This document shows, piece by piece, positions 17,545 to 26,422 of a stretch of DNA of 53,116 nt. A model generated the notes under the pieces. That model was given only the letters and a program-made list of their open reading frames with translations. It was not told the DNA's origin and made no database searches. Numbering within the stretch: the stretch's first letter is position 1; every line of letters starts with the position of its first letter. This stretch comes from Acetobacter pasteurianus subsp. pasteurianus LMG 1262 = NBRC 106471 (GTDB taxonomy: Bacteria; Pseudomonadota; Alphaproteobacteria; Acetobacterales; Acetobacteraceae). The position numbers were made by a program, and so were the translations under genes. Location of the stretch: assembly GCF_000285275.1 (NCBI RefSeq), contig NZ_CADO01000014.1, positions 1 to 53,116 on the forward strand, read 5' to 3'.

Positions 17545-18480
17545 ATCAGGCACCTGCGCTACTTCGTAACCGTTGCCGAGCATGGCAGCATTACCCATGC
17601 CGCAGAGGCACTGGGTATTGAGCAACCTCCACTCAGCCAGCAAATCCGCCAGCTTGAGCGTAATTTGGGCGTGACGCTGTTTGAGCGGCAGACTCGGGGC
17701 ATGAAGCTGACAGAAATTGGCGAAGTGCTTTTGCCCCGCGCCCGCACCATTCTGGATTTGCAGGCCCAGTTTCTTTCCACGGCAGAAGGTCTGGCGCGGG
17801 GGGAAAGAGGGCATATTCGCGTAGGGCTAGCCGGGGCTGTGCCGCTGTTACCGGTTATTCCGCTCACCATCCGCCGGTTTCGGGAAATGGCGCCCGATGT
17901 CACGCTTTCTCTGGAAGAAAGCAACACCCCTGCCCTTTGTGCGGCGCTGCACGAACCCAGCGTGGATATTGCCATTATCCGCCCGCCGTTTACCGATCCC
18001 TCACGCCTCTCGGTTTTTCACTTGCTGGATGAACCCACGGTTATCGCTCTGCCTCGTGGCCACAGGCTGGCCAAGGAACCGGTGATCAGTCTGGATATGG
18101 TGGCGGATGACCCGCTGATTATCTTCCCGCGTGAACTAGGCCCAGGCTTTCATGATGCCATTCTCTCGGCTTATCAGCTTGCGGGCGTTACCCCCACAAT
18201 GGGCCAGCAGGCTCCGCAAATTGCGGGCACCGTGCCTTTGGTGGCGGCGGGGCTTGGGGTTTCTGTTGTGCCGCGCTCACTCAGCCAGATTCATGCTGGC
18301 GGGGTGACGTTTCATGCCATTAGTGAACCCGCACCCCGCGCCACATTGGCTGTTGCCATCCGCACCGGGCAGAACATGCCGCTGGTTACGCGGTTTGTAA
18401 CGGTGTTGCGCACGGCCTGCCGCAAGTGGGAGCAGCGCCAGCATGACACCGCCCCCTTTGCAGATTCGGAAAACCTCTAA
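17539..18480 (+). CDS. alsR: LysR-family regulator, AlsR-like
   Basis: The product is a 313-residue LysR-type regulator with an N-terminal winged helix-turn-helix (MDIRHLRYFVTVAEHGSIT ... PPLSQQIRQLE, residues 1-60) and an effector domain from about residue 90. Divergent placement from alsD-alsS is the classic arrangement for AlsR, which activates acetoin genes in response to acetate or low pH. The start at 17539 is the family start; an in-frame ATG six codons upstream is also possible. The role is inferred from position and family. Confidence 0.85.
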   Translation: MDIRHLRYFVTVAEHGSITHAAEALGIEQPPLSQQIRQLERNLGVTLFERQTRGMKLTEIGEVLLPRARTILDLQAQFLSTAEGLARGERGHIRVGLAGAVPLLPVIPLTIRRFREMAPDVTLSLEESNTPALCAALHEPSVDIAIIRPPFTDPSRLSVFHLLDEPTVIALPRGHRLAKEPVISLDMVADDPLIIFPRELGPGFHDAILSAYQLAGVTPTMGQQAPQIAGTVPLVAAGLGVSVVPRSLSQIHAGGVTFHAISEPAPRATLAVAIRTGQNMPLVTRFVTVLRTACRKWEQRQHDTAPFADSENL

Positions 18481-18485
18481 CCGCC

Positions 18486-19364
18486 TCAGCCCTGCTGCGG
18501 GCGATACGGCACAGAAGCCCGCGGCACACCATCTTCTATGGGCATATCTGCATGGCGAGACCACTCGTTCCATGATCCCATATAGATGCGCAGCTTGGTA
18601 AACCCGGCAGAAGCCAGCGCCACATAGGTGTTGGCAGCGCGTGCGCCTTTGAAGCAGTAGATAATGATATCATCATCCGGGTACAGGTTGCGTGTGGCTG
18701 CCAGAGCCCGAATTTCTTCTGGCGTTTTAAAGCGTGCTTCCTGATCCTGCGTGTGCATGAAGCTATACCACTCAATCCACACAGCACCGGGAATACGCCC
18801 TTTGCGCGGCGCAAAATCCACCCCGTAAGGTGATGAGCTTTCACCCAACCATTCCACCTTGTCGCGGTTATCCAGCAGCTTGATGGACGGGTTGGTAAGG
18901 GCCGCAAACACATCTTCCCGCGTGGCCATCAGCGCGTGGTTGATAGAGAGCGGAAACTGCGTGGGTGCTGGGTGCGTGACATCCTGCGTCAACGTGCCGC
19001 CAGAGGCCTGCCACGCCCGCAACCCGCCATCCAGAATACCCACCTTGGGGTAACCCAGATACTGCAAGATCCAGTATCCACGGCAGGACGCGCCATAACG
19101 TGTATGCAGGGCATCTTCATACACAACCGCTGTTTTGCTGCCATCCAGACCGTATTGCGCAAACAGCGATGAAAACTTCTGTTGCAGGCTGGCCAGCCCG
19201 CTTTCTGATGTTTCTGCCAGATAGGTAAAAATATCCGGCATGTTCACGGCACCGGGAATATGCCCTTTGGCAAAATCTTCTTCCGAACGCACATCTATCA
19301 GAACGGCGTTGCCAGTGTGCTGCAACTGCCGCAGGGCATCCGGAGTGTAGAGAACGTCTGTCAT
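18486..19364 (-). CDS. Thiosulfate/3-mercaptopyruvate-type sulfurtransferase
   Basis: This is a 292-residue protein with two rhodanese domains. The first (about 10-120) lacks a cysteine in the active loop; the second carries catalytic C237 in YCFKGARA, with an arginine six positions later as in thiosulfate-type rhodaneses. No signal peptide is seen, so it is probably cytoplasmic. It converges on the alsR-like gene, with five bases between stop codons. Confidence 0.88.
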   Translation of the reverse strand: MTDVLYTPDALRQLQHTGNAVLIDVRSEEDFAKGHIPGAVNMPDIFTYLAETSESGLASLQQKFSSLFAQYGLDGSKTAVVYEDALHTRYGASCRGYWILQYLGYPKVGILDGGLRAWQASGGTLTQDVTHPAPTQFPLSINHALMATREDVFAALTNPSIKLLDNRDKVEWLGESSSPYGVDFAPRKGRIPGAVWIEWYSFMHTQDQEARFKTPEEIRALAATRNLYPDDDIIIYCFKGARAANTYVALASAGFTKLRIYMGSWNEWSRHADMPIEDGVPRASVPYRPQQG

Positions 19365-19475
19365 GTATCTTCAGTCCGGTCTGTTCAGGAAAGGCCGGAC
19401 GCTATCAGGTCTGCACCCATGCAGGCAGACCCTGTGGTTCACTGCCGCCATGCCATAAAAGCAGTCAGCAGCCCC

Positions 19476-19931
19476 TTATGGCCGCCCGGAACGATGATAC
19501 GGATGCCCCGCCGCAATGGCCTGCACGCGGTAGATTTGCTCCACCAACATAATCCGCACCAACATATGCGGCCATGTGAGTGTGCCAAAGGACATGGAGG
19601 CATCGGCCCGCTGGATAACCGAGGCATCCAGCCCCTCCGCCCCGCCAATAACAAAGCAGGGGGTGCGGCCAGCCGTGAGCCAGCCTTGCACGGCATTGGA
19701 AAACTCCGGGCTGCTGAAATTGCGCCCGGCTTCATCCAGCACCACAACATGGCTTTGCGCGGGGCAGGCTGCCAGAATGGCTTGTGCCTCGCGCCGTTTG
19801 ATTTCATCCGGGCTGCCGCGCCCATCTGGCAGCTCTATAATCTCCAACTTGGGGCGCAGGCGCTTGAGGTACCGTTCCACCAGCGCCCGCTCGGATTTAT
19901 CCTTCATACGCCCAATGGCCACCAACCTCAT
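19476..19931 (-). CDS. rlmH: 23S rRNA pseudouridine-1915 N3-methyltransferase
   Basis: RlmH methylates pseudouridine 1915 in helix 69 of 23S rRNA, using SAM. The 151-residue protein has the SPOUT knot: VVVLDEAGRNFSS, the SAM loop FVIGGAEGLD and the C-terminal SFGTLTWPHMLVR ... RVQAIAAGHPYH. It lies 55 bases after rsfS in the usual rsfS-rlmH pairing. Confidence 0.96.
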   Translation of the reverse strand: MRLVAIGRMKDKSERALVERYLKRLRPKLEIIELPDGRGSPDEIKRREAQAILAACPAQSHVVVLDEAGRNFSSPEFSNAVQGWLTAGRTPCFVIGGAEGLDASVIQRADASMSFGTLTWPHMLVRIMLVEQIYRVQAIAAGHPYHRSGRP

Positions 19932-19986
19932 GCCGGTGTGCCCATACGCACTGAAAAATCAGGGAACAACATCATGAACAAGTGGA

Positions 19987-20526
19987 TTACAGGCGGGTCA
20001 CGTTGCCTTCTGCGCCTTCATCCAGTTCCTTGCCCCACATTTTTTCCAGACCATACAGCGTGCGTGCTTCCGGCTTGAACAGATGCACCACAATATCGCC
20101 CGTATCCAGCAACACCCAGTCGGACCCGTTGGCGCCTTCCACCATTACGCGCTTAATGCCGATATCACGCAGCTTGCGTTCAATATGCTGCGCCATGGCG
20201 GAAATCTGACGGTCTGCCAGACCTGTGGCAATCACCATCCTATCTGCAAATGAGGCACGGCCAGCAAGGTCGATCACCACAATGTCTTCGGCCTTGTCAT
20301 CTTCAAGGCTGGCAGTGATGAGCGCCAGAGATTGCTCCAGCATATCCGGGGCCACGGCTTCGCGCTTGGTGGTGGCCTTGGGGCCAGCCGCAGCGGCTTT
20401 TTTACGCACGGAACCGGGGGCAGCAGCGCCGGCTGTGGTGGCACGCACAGGTGCGGCCCGCCCTTTGGTGGACGTGGTGGCCGTGCGGGAACGTGCTGAT
20501 GTTTCGGCGGGGGGCTTGGTAGGAAT
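19987..20526 (-). CDS. rsfS: Ribosome silencing factor RsfS, probable ATT start
   Basis: RsfS binds ribosomal protein uL14 and blocks subunit joining when nutrients are low. The conserved domain begins about MLEQSLALITASLEDDKAED and contains DWVLLDTGDIVVHLF. Upstream of it is a roughly 60-residue Ala/Thr/Lys/Arg-rich tail. No ATG precedes that tail, yet AGGAGA sits six bases before an ATT codon at 20526, so ATT is my chosen start (179 residues). Alternatives are in-frame GTG codons without ribosome sites, or the ATG at the domain itself. Confidence 0.8.
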   Translation of the reverse strand: MPTKPPAETSARSRTATTSTKGRAAPVRATTAGAAAPGSVRKKAAAAGPKATTKREAVAPDMLEQSLALITASLEDDKAEDIVVIDLAGRASFADRMVIATGLADRQISAMAQHIERKLRDIGIKRVMVEGANGSDWVLLDTGDIVVHLFKPEARTLYGLEKMWGKELDEGAEGNVTRL

Positions 20527-20543
20527 GACCGTTCTCCTGATCT

Positions 20544-21236
20544 CTAAAGCGTATCGGGGGTATGGGGTTGGCCTGCAGCGGCATTGAATCCGCCCTGCTG
20601 ACGAATAGCTGTTGCAGATATACTGTTTTGTGCCCCCGGAAGAAAAGCCCACACGGGGGGAGAAAGTTCCGCAAGGGCATGTGCGCGCCATGCAGGCACC
20701 CGCCAGCGGGCCAGATACCGCCCGGCAAGCCCATGCAAGGCCCGCGCATTTTGCCCCGGACGGGGGAAAACCGCCACTGGTACGCTGTGCACAAGCTGCC
20801 GCCAGTTTTTCCAGCGCGGCAGGGTGGCCAGACCATCTGCACCCATCAGCCACACAAACCGCGCGCGCGGAAAGCGCGTTTGCAGCACCCGCACTGTATC
20901 CACCGTATAACGTGTGCCGATTCGGCTTTCGATATCCGTGGCAATAATGCGCCGCCCATCTGCCAGTTGGCGGGCCGTGGCCAAGCGTGCAGGCAAGGCC
21001 GCCATATCTGAGCGCCCGGCTTTAAGCGGGTTACCGGGTGAAACCATAAGCCACACCTGATCCAACCCCAGCACCGCCAGCGCACGCCGCGCAATGGCCT
21101 GATGCCCTTTATGGCCGGGATTAAAAGACCCACCCAAAAGCCCGATACGCAGGCACCTGTTATCCCCCCAGGTGGGAATAACAGTGCCACGCGCACTGGG
21201 CTTTGCAGCCGAATGTGGTTGGAAAGTTACCGGCAC
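20544..21236 (-). CDS. nadD: Nicotinate-nucleotide adenylyltransferase
   Basis: NadD adenylates nicotinate mononucleotide in NAD synthesis. The 230-residue protein carries the nucleotidyl-transferase motifs GGSFNPGHKGH near residue 35 and ISATAIR near residue 207. The open start at 21236 is a GTG and precedes the first motif by about 34 residues, somewhat long, so the true start could be slightly inside. It lies between proA and rsfS, the common order. Confidence 0.93.
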   Translation of the reverse strand: MPVTFQPHSAAKPSARGTVIPTWGDNRCLRIGLLGGSFNPGHKGHQAIARRALAVLGLDQVWLMVSPGNPLKAGRSDMAALPARLATARQLADGRRIIATDIESRIGTRYTVDTVRVLQTRFPRARFVWLMGADGLATLPRWKNWRQLVHSVPVAVFPRPGQNARALHGLAGRYLARWRVPAWRAHALAELSPPVWAFLPGAQNSISATAIRQQGGFNAAAGQPHTPDTL

Positions 21237-21274
21237 CTACGCGCCCCGTGCAATCGGCTGCATGGCCGCAAAAA

Positions 21275-22600
21275 TCAGGGACGCACCTGCCCGGTGCCAA
21301 TCACTTCGTAACGGAAGGTGGTCAACTGCTCTACGCCCACCGGGCCGCGCGCATGGAAGCGGCCCGTGGCGATGCCAATTTCCGCACCAAAGCCGAACTC
21401 ACCACCATCACAGAACTGGGTGGAGGCATTCCACATCACCACAGCGCTGGAAACACCGTTCATGAACCGTATGGCCATGTTTTCATCAGCCGTCACAATG
21501 GCTTCTGTGTGGGAAGAACCATACTGTGCGATATGGTCCAACGCTTCATCCACACCATCCACCACGGCAATGTTCAGAACCGCATCCAGCCATTCTGTGG
21601 CAAAGTCTTTTGCCGTTGCAGCGGGCAGATCGGGCACAATGGCGCGTGCGGCGGCATCGGCCTTAAAGGTGCAGCCTTTTTCTGCCAGATCCGCCACAAT
21701 TTGCGGCAGCAGCGCAGAGGCAATGGCGGCATCCATCAGCAGCGTTTCGGTAGAACCGCAAATACCGGTGCGGCGCATTTTGGCGTTGAGCACAATGCGG
21801 CGCGCCATGGCAAAATCTGCCGCAGAATGAATATAGGTGTGGCACAGCCCTTCAGCATGGGCCAGCACAGGCACGCGGGCCTCGCGCTGCACACGTTCGA
21901 CCAATGAACGCCCACCACGCGGAATGATCAGATCAATCAGGCCAGACGCCGTGAGCATTTCCGCCACATGGGCGCGGTTGGCATCTGGGGCAATCAGCAC
22001 GGCATCTTCCGGCAAACCGGCAGAGCGTAATCCGGCCTGCATGGCGGCGTGAATGGCACGTGCGCTGTTCAGGCTTTCAGATCCCCCACGCAGCAGCACG
22101 GCATTACCGGATTTAATGCACAACCCGGCAGCATCCGCCCCCACATTGGGCCGGCTTTCATAAATCATGCCGATAACACCCACAGGGGTGGCAACGCGGC
22201 GGATGCGCAGGCCGTTAGGGCGTGTCCATTCCTCCAGCACACGGCCTACGGGGTCTGGCAGATCTGCTATTTCCTCCAGACCACGGGCCATGGCTTCCAC
22301 CCGTTCGGGCGTGAGGGTAAGCCGATCACGGAACGCATCGTTAGCGGTGGAAGCGGCAAGATCCTGCGCATTAGCTTCCAGAATGGCTGGAGTAGCCTCA
22401 CGCAAAGCCGCAGCGGCGGCCCACAGGGCTTTATCCCGCGTGGCGGAAGAACTTTGCGCCAGTGTGCGGGCCGCCAGCCGGGCACGATGGGCCAAGGCGG
22501 CCATTGCCCCCTGCCCCTGTGCCTGCGCTGGAACATCCTGCACGGGATTGGCCGAAGCCGTTGTAACCCCTTGCAGCTTACTCTCACCCTCCGCGTTCAT
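21275..22600 (-). CDS. proA: Glutamate-5-semialdehyde dehydrogenase
   Basis: ProA reduces gamma-glutamyl phosphate to glutamate semialdehyde in proline synthesis. The 441-residue protein has an aldehyde-dehydrogenase fold, with the catalytic cysteine in RRTGICGSTETLL and the family sequence MIYESRPNVGADAAGLCIKS. About 30 residues before MAALAHRARLAARTL are unconserved in look. It is followed by nadD after 38 bases. proB is not in the window. Confidence 0.95.
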   Translation of the reverse strand: MNAEGESKLQGVTTASANPVQDVPAQAQGQGAMAALAHRARLAARTLAQSSSATRDKALWAAAAALREATPAILEANAQDLAASTANDAFRDRLTLTPERVEAMARGLEEIADLPDPVGRVLEEWTRPNGLRIRRVATPVGVIGMIYESRPNVGADAAGLCIKSGNAVLLRGGSESLNSARAIHAAMQAGLRSAGLPEDAVLIAPDANRAHVAEMLTASGLIDLIIPRGGRSLVERVQREARVPVLAHAEGLCHTYIHSAADFAMARRIVLNAKMRRTGICGSTETLLMDAAIASALLPQIVADLAEKGCTFKADAAARAIVPDLPAATAKDFATEWLDAVLNIAVVDGVDEALDHIAQYGSSHTEAIVTADENMAIRFMNGVSSAVVMWNASTQFCDGGEFGFGAEIGIATGRFHARGPVGVEQLTTFRYEVIGTGQVRP

Positions 22601-22684
22601 AACGGCGTTCCTATCTCCATCTTTCTATCTGGCCTGCCGGTGGTGGCAGGCCATCAAGCTGTCATTTGTGGTTGTGCGTGGCTG

Positions 22685-23779
22685 TTAGACGTTAAAGCGG
22701 AACAGCAGCACATCACCATCCTGCACCACGTAATCTCGCCCTTCAATACGCAGGCGGCCTGCTTCCTTGGCGCCGGCTTCCCCACCATACTGAACGTAAT
22801 CATCATACGCGACAGTTTCACATGCAATGAAGCCGCGTTCAAAATCATTGTGAATAACGGCAGCAGCCTGCGGGGCCTTGGTGCCTGCGGTAATTGTCCA
22901 GGCGCGGGCTTCCTTGGGGCCTACGGTAAAGTAGGTGCACAGGCCCAAAAGTTTGTAGCCAGCGGCAATAACCCTATCCAGCCCGCTATCATTCAGGCCC
23001 AGACCTTCCAGAAATTCGCGCCGTTCTTCATTTTCAAGCTGGCTGACTTCGGCTTCAATCGCGGCAGACACAATAACGGCAGCAGCACCTTCTGCCGCAG
23101 CCTTGGCCTGCACCTGTTCCGAGAACTTGTTGCCAGTTGCAGCCGAGTCTTCATCCACGTTGCACACATACAGCACCGGCTTGGTGGTGAGCAGTTGTAG
23201 GCGGCGCACGGCTTCTTCTTCCCCTGCCGGAATGGCGGTGCGGGCCGGGCGGCCTTCACGCAGTGCTTCCATCAGCGGTGCCATAACGGCAAGCTGGGCT
23301 GTGGCTTCGGCATCCCGGTTGCGGGCGCGCTTTTCCAGATTGGGCAGACGTTTTTCCAGCGAATCCAGATCCGCCAGCATCAGCTCCGTTTCAATAATGT
23401 CGGCATCACGCACGGGGTCCACGCCGCCTTCAACGTGGGTGATGTCATCATCTTCAAAGCAGCGCAGCACATGGATAATGGCGTCCACTTCACGGATGTT
23501 GGCCAAAAACTGGTTGCCCAGCCCTTCACCCTTGGAGGCACCGCGCACAAGGCCAGCAATATCTACAAACTCAAGGCTGGTGGGCACTTCGCGCTGCGAT
23601 TTGCCAATTTCCACCAGCTTGTCCAGCCGGGGGTCTGGCACAGCCACGCGGCCTGTATTGGGCTCGATCGTGCAGAACGGATAGTTGGCTGCCTGCGCCG
23701 TGGCCGTGGCCGTAAGCGCGTTGAACAGCGTGGATTTACCCACATTGGGTAGCCCGACAATACCGCAGTTAAAACCCAT
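22685..23779 (-). CDS. ychF: YchF/OLA1-type redox-regulated ATPase
   Basis: The 364-residue protein belongs to the OBG-like ATPase family and associates with ribosomes. The P-loop GLPNVGKST is at residues 9-17; the base-recognition motif is NVDE in place of NKxD, which explains ATP preference. A coiled coil and a TGS-like C-terminal domain follow. Its start overlaps the pth stop codon (TGATG), a conserved pair. Confidence 0.96.
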   Translation of the reverse strand: MGFNCGIVGLPNVGKSTLFNALTATATAQAANYPFCTIEPNTGRVAVPDPRLDKLVEIGKSQREVPTSLEFVDIAGLVRGASKGEGLGNQFLANIREVDAIIHVLRCFEDDDITHVEGGVDPVRDADIIETELMLADLDSLEKRLPNLEKRARNRDAEATAQLAVMAPLMEALREGRPARTAIPAGEEEAVRRLQLLTTKPVLYVCNVDEDSAATGNKFSEQVQAKAAAEGAAAVIVSAAIEAEVSQLENEERREFLEGLGLNDSGLDRVIAAGYKLLGLCTYFTVGPKEARAWTITAGTKAPQAAAVIHNDFERGFIACETVAYDDYVQYGGEAGAKEAGRLRIEGRDYVVQDGDVLLFRFNV

Positions 23780-24360
23780 CAGCCCTTGCTCCCTTCCGGC
23801 AGTGCAACCTTTGTCATGAACTGGTCTGCCCGCCCATCTGCCAACAGGGGGGCGGCATCGGCCATGCGATCAAGCAGCCGTTCCAGCCATTCCTGCCGGT
23901 CTGTTTCCGTAAAATTGCCCAGCACCCAGCCGTGCACCCGTTCCTTGGCGCCGGGGTGGCCAATGCCTATGCGCACACGCCAATATTCTGGCGTGCCCAA
24001 CATTTTATCTGTAGAGCGCAAACCGTTATGCCCCGCGGCCCCTCCCCCACGCTTTATGCGCAGGCGGCCCGGTGCCAGATCCAGCTCATCATGAAAAACG
24101 GTAATATTTTCGGGTGCAATTTTATAAAAAGCGGCGGCTTCCTGCACGCTTTCACCCGATTTGTTCATATAGGTCATGGGCAACAGCAGCAGAACTTTCT
24201 GCCCACCTATGCGGCCTTCTGCAACCTCGCCCTTAAAGCGGTTGCGCCATGGCGTGAACCCGTACTTACGGGCAATGGCTTCCACCGCCATAAAGCCAAC
24301 ATTATGCCGGTGCCGACGCATGGAGGATTCGGGATTGCCCAACCCGACCCAGAGCAGCAT
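23779..24360 (-). CDS. pth: Peptidyl-tRNA hydrolase
   Basis: Pth frees tRNA from dropped-off peptidyl-tRNA. From ATG 24360 it has 193 residues with catalytic His19 in RHNVGF, MNKSGESV and HDELDLAPGRLRIKRGGG. I prefer this ATG because AGGTGG lies eight bases upstream; a GTG four codons earlier sits inside that ribosome site. rplY precedes and ychF follows, the usual alphaproteobacterial order. Confidence 0.96.
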   Translation of the reverse strand: MLLWVGLGNPESSMRRHRHNVGFMAVEAIARKYGFTPWRNRFKGEVAEGRIGGQKVLLLLPMTYMNKSGESVQEAAAFYKIAPENITVFHDELDLAPGRLRIKRGGGAAGHNGLRSTDKMLGTPEYWRVRIGIGHPGAKERVHGWVLGNFTETDRQEWLERLLDRMADAAPLLADGRADQFMTKVALPEGSKG

Positions 24361-24392
24361 TGCTGATTCCACCTAACGTTATGAACAGCACA

Positions 24393-24420
24393 GGGGGCAC
24401 GCGCATCTGCACGCACCCCC
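24393..24420 (-). other. Hairpin between rplY and pth
   Basis: Two 12-base arms (five G-C pairs at the base, three wobbles) enclose a four-base loop. No T run follows. It may tune the rplY to pth ratio, since a ribosomal protein is needed in larger amounts. Confidence 0.5.
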
Positions 24421-24456
24421 ATGCCTAATAAACAACCCGAATAAACCGGCTTCCGA

Positions 24457-25071
24457 TCAGGAAGCGGCTTCTTCCGTAGCTTCTGCTGCGCCTTCGGTGG
24501 TGTCCACGCTAGGTGCTGCAATGGAAGCCACAACAAAGTTTTCTTCGTGGGTCAGCGGGGTTACGCCTTCGGTGCCCTGCACATCTTCCCAACGCACGTT
24601 GTCCGCAATGTCCAGCTTGGACAGGTCAACCGTGAAGAATTCAGGAATGTTGTCTGCCGGCACGTCCACTTCAATGGTGTGGCGCACAACGTTCAGCACA
24701 CCGCCACGCTTGATGCCGGGGCATGTTTCTTCGTTTTCGAAGTGAACAGACACTTCAACATGCACGCGAGAACCAGCGGCCAGACGCAGGAAGTCAACGT
24801 GAACAGGGGAATCCTTCACCGGGTGCAGCTGCACGTCACGCACCAGAGCGCGTTCTGCCTTGCCGTCAACCTTGATTTCATACACGCGAGAGCGCCAGCC
24901 AGATGTCTGAATGCCCTTAACGATAATGCGGGGGTCGATAGCAATAAGGGTGGGTTCCTGCTTGCCGCCGTAGATAACGCCGGGAACAAGCCCTGCACGC
25001 CTCGTTGCCCGCGCTGCCCCCTTACCAGCCTTCGCGCGCGCCGAAGCTTCGATAGATGTAATCTTGGACAC
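24457..25071 (-). CDS. rplY: Large ribosomal subunit protein bL25 (Ctc form)
   Basis: The 204-residue protein has an N-terminal 5S rRNA-binding domain (residues 1-95, [13 protein letters not shown]) and the C-terminal beta domain of the CTC form, ending in an acidic Ala/Glu-rich tail. The start is a GTG at 25071 with GGAGAAG upstream. It heads the minus-strand run of housekeeping genes. Confidence 0.95.
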   Translation of the reverse strand: MSKITSIEASARAKAGKGAARATRRAGLVPGVIYGGKQEPTLIAIDPRIIVKGIQTSGWRSRVYEIKVDGKAERALVRDVQLHPVKDSPVHVDFLRLAAGSRVHVEVSVHFENEETCPGIKRGGVLNVVRHTIEVDVPADNIPEFFTVDLSKLDIADNVRWEDVQGTEGVTPLTHEENFVVASIAAPSVDTTEGAAEATEEAAS

Positions 25072-25232
25072 GTTGACTTCTCCATAAAAAACTTAATCAC
25101 GCAGGCCTCCAGGGGTGCCCACGCAGTGGCAGCGCCTTACAGCAAAAGCTGTGCAGGAGCAAGGTATAGCTTGCGCTACAAGGCGGCCTTTGGCACCTGT
25201 TGCCCCACAAGCCCCTGCCGGAGAAGCCGCTT

Positions 25233-26300
25233 ATGCCCCTGCCGCAAACCACCACGCCCCCGCAACAGTTTGGCAGTGATAACTATGCCGGCCTGTGCCC
25301 GCAGGCGCTGGAAGCCATAAGCCGCGCGGCCAAGGGGTCCACCCCCGCATATGGGGATGATGCCTGGACACGCCTTGCCGCCAAGGCCGTGGCAGATGTG
25401 TTTGAAGCGCCTGATGCCGCAGTGTTTTTTGTGCTCACCGGCACCGCAGCCAATGCGCTGGCGCTGGCAACATTGTGCCCACCCTATTGCAGCATTATTG
25501 CCTCGGAAGTGGCACATGCCGAAACATCCGAACGCGGCGCACCAGAATTTTTTACCGGCGGCGCCAAATTGATAACGCCCCCCACCCCAGATGGTAAGCT
25601 TACGCCAGAAGCCATAAAACTGGCCGCCCGCCGCGCCAGCAGCCCGCGGGCTTCCACCCCCGCAGTGGTAACCATTACGCAACCCACAGAAAACGGGCTT
25701 GTGTATTCGGTGGATGAGATTCGGGCCATTGCCAATGCCTGCCATGATCACGGCTTGCGGCTGCATATGGATGGCGCACGCTTTGCCAACGCCGTTGCCA
25801 CATTGGGCTGCACACCTGCGGCCATGACATGGCAATCCGGCGTGGATGTCCTGAGCTTTGGTGGCACCAAAAACGGCATGGCCATGGGGGAAGCCGTGGT
25901 GTTTTTTAAACGCAGCATGGCCCAGGGTTTTGCCGAACGTGCCAGACAGAGCGGGCAAACAGCCTCTAAAATGCGTTTTCTCTCCGCCCCGTGGCTGGCC
26001 ATGATCCACAGTGGCGCATGGCTGGATAACGCGCGCCACGCCAATGCCAGCGCACGCCAATTTGCACAGGCGGTAGAGGATATTCCCTCCATCAAACTGG
26101 CATGGCCCGTGCAATCCAACGCCGTGTTTTTGCTGATGCCTGAACCTGTGATGAACGAATTGCGGGCCCGTGGCTGGCGCTTTTACACGTTTTTTGGGGG
26201 TATCTGCCGCTTTATGTTTGCATGGGATGCACGGCCAGAAGCCATTGCCGCTCTGGCAGCGGATTTACGCAGCTGCGTGCGCGGGCAAGGTGCCTTATAA
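25233..26300 (+). CDS. Low-specificity L-threonine aldolase-like PLP enzyme
   Basis: This PLP enzyme of the beta-eliminating lyase family probably cleaves threonine or allo-threonine to glycine and acetaldehyde. From ATG 25233 it has 355 residues, with FGSDNYAGLCPQAL at the N-terminus, LHMDGARFANAV in the centre and the PLP lysine in SFGGTKNGM. GGAGAAG lies seven bases before this ATG; an earlier TTG is less likely. It diverges from rplY across about 160 bases. Confidence 0.87.
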   Translation: MPLPQTTTPPQQFGSDNYAGLCPQALEAISRAAKGSTPAYGDDAWTRLAAKAVADVFEAPDAAVFFVLTGTAANALALATLCPPYCSIIASEVAHAETSERGAPEFFTGGAKLITPPTPDGKLTPEAIKLAARRASSPRASTPAVVTITQPTENGLVYSVDEIRAIANACHDHGLRLHMDGARFANAVATLGCTPAAMTWQSGVDVLSFGGTKNGMAMGEAVVFFKRSMAQGFAERARQSGQTASKMRFLSAPWLAMIHSGAWLDNARHANASARQFAQAVEDIPSIKLAWPVQSNAVFLLMPEPVMNELRARGWRFYTFFGGICRFMFAWDARPEAIAALAADLRSCVRGQGAL

Positions 26301-26422
26301 GACGTAAGATATACAGTGCGGCCTTGACATAAGCGCTGCTCCCCTGCTTCCTCCGGGCACAACGGAATCATTGCCAAAAACCGCCCCTGCTGCAACGCCG
26401 GGCCAGATTTCAGGACAAGACC

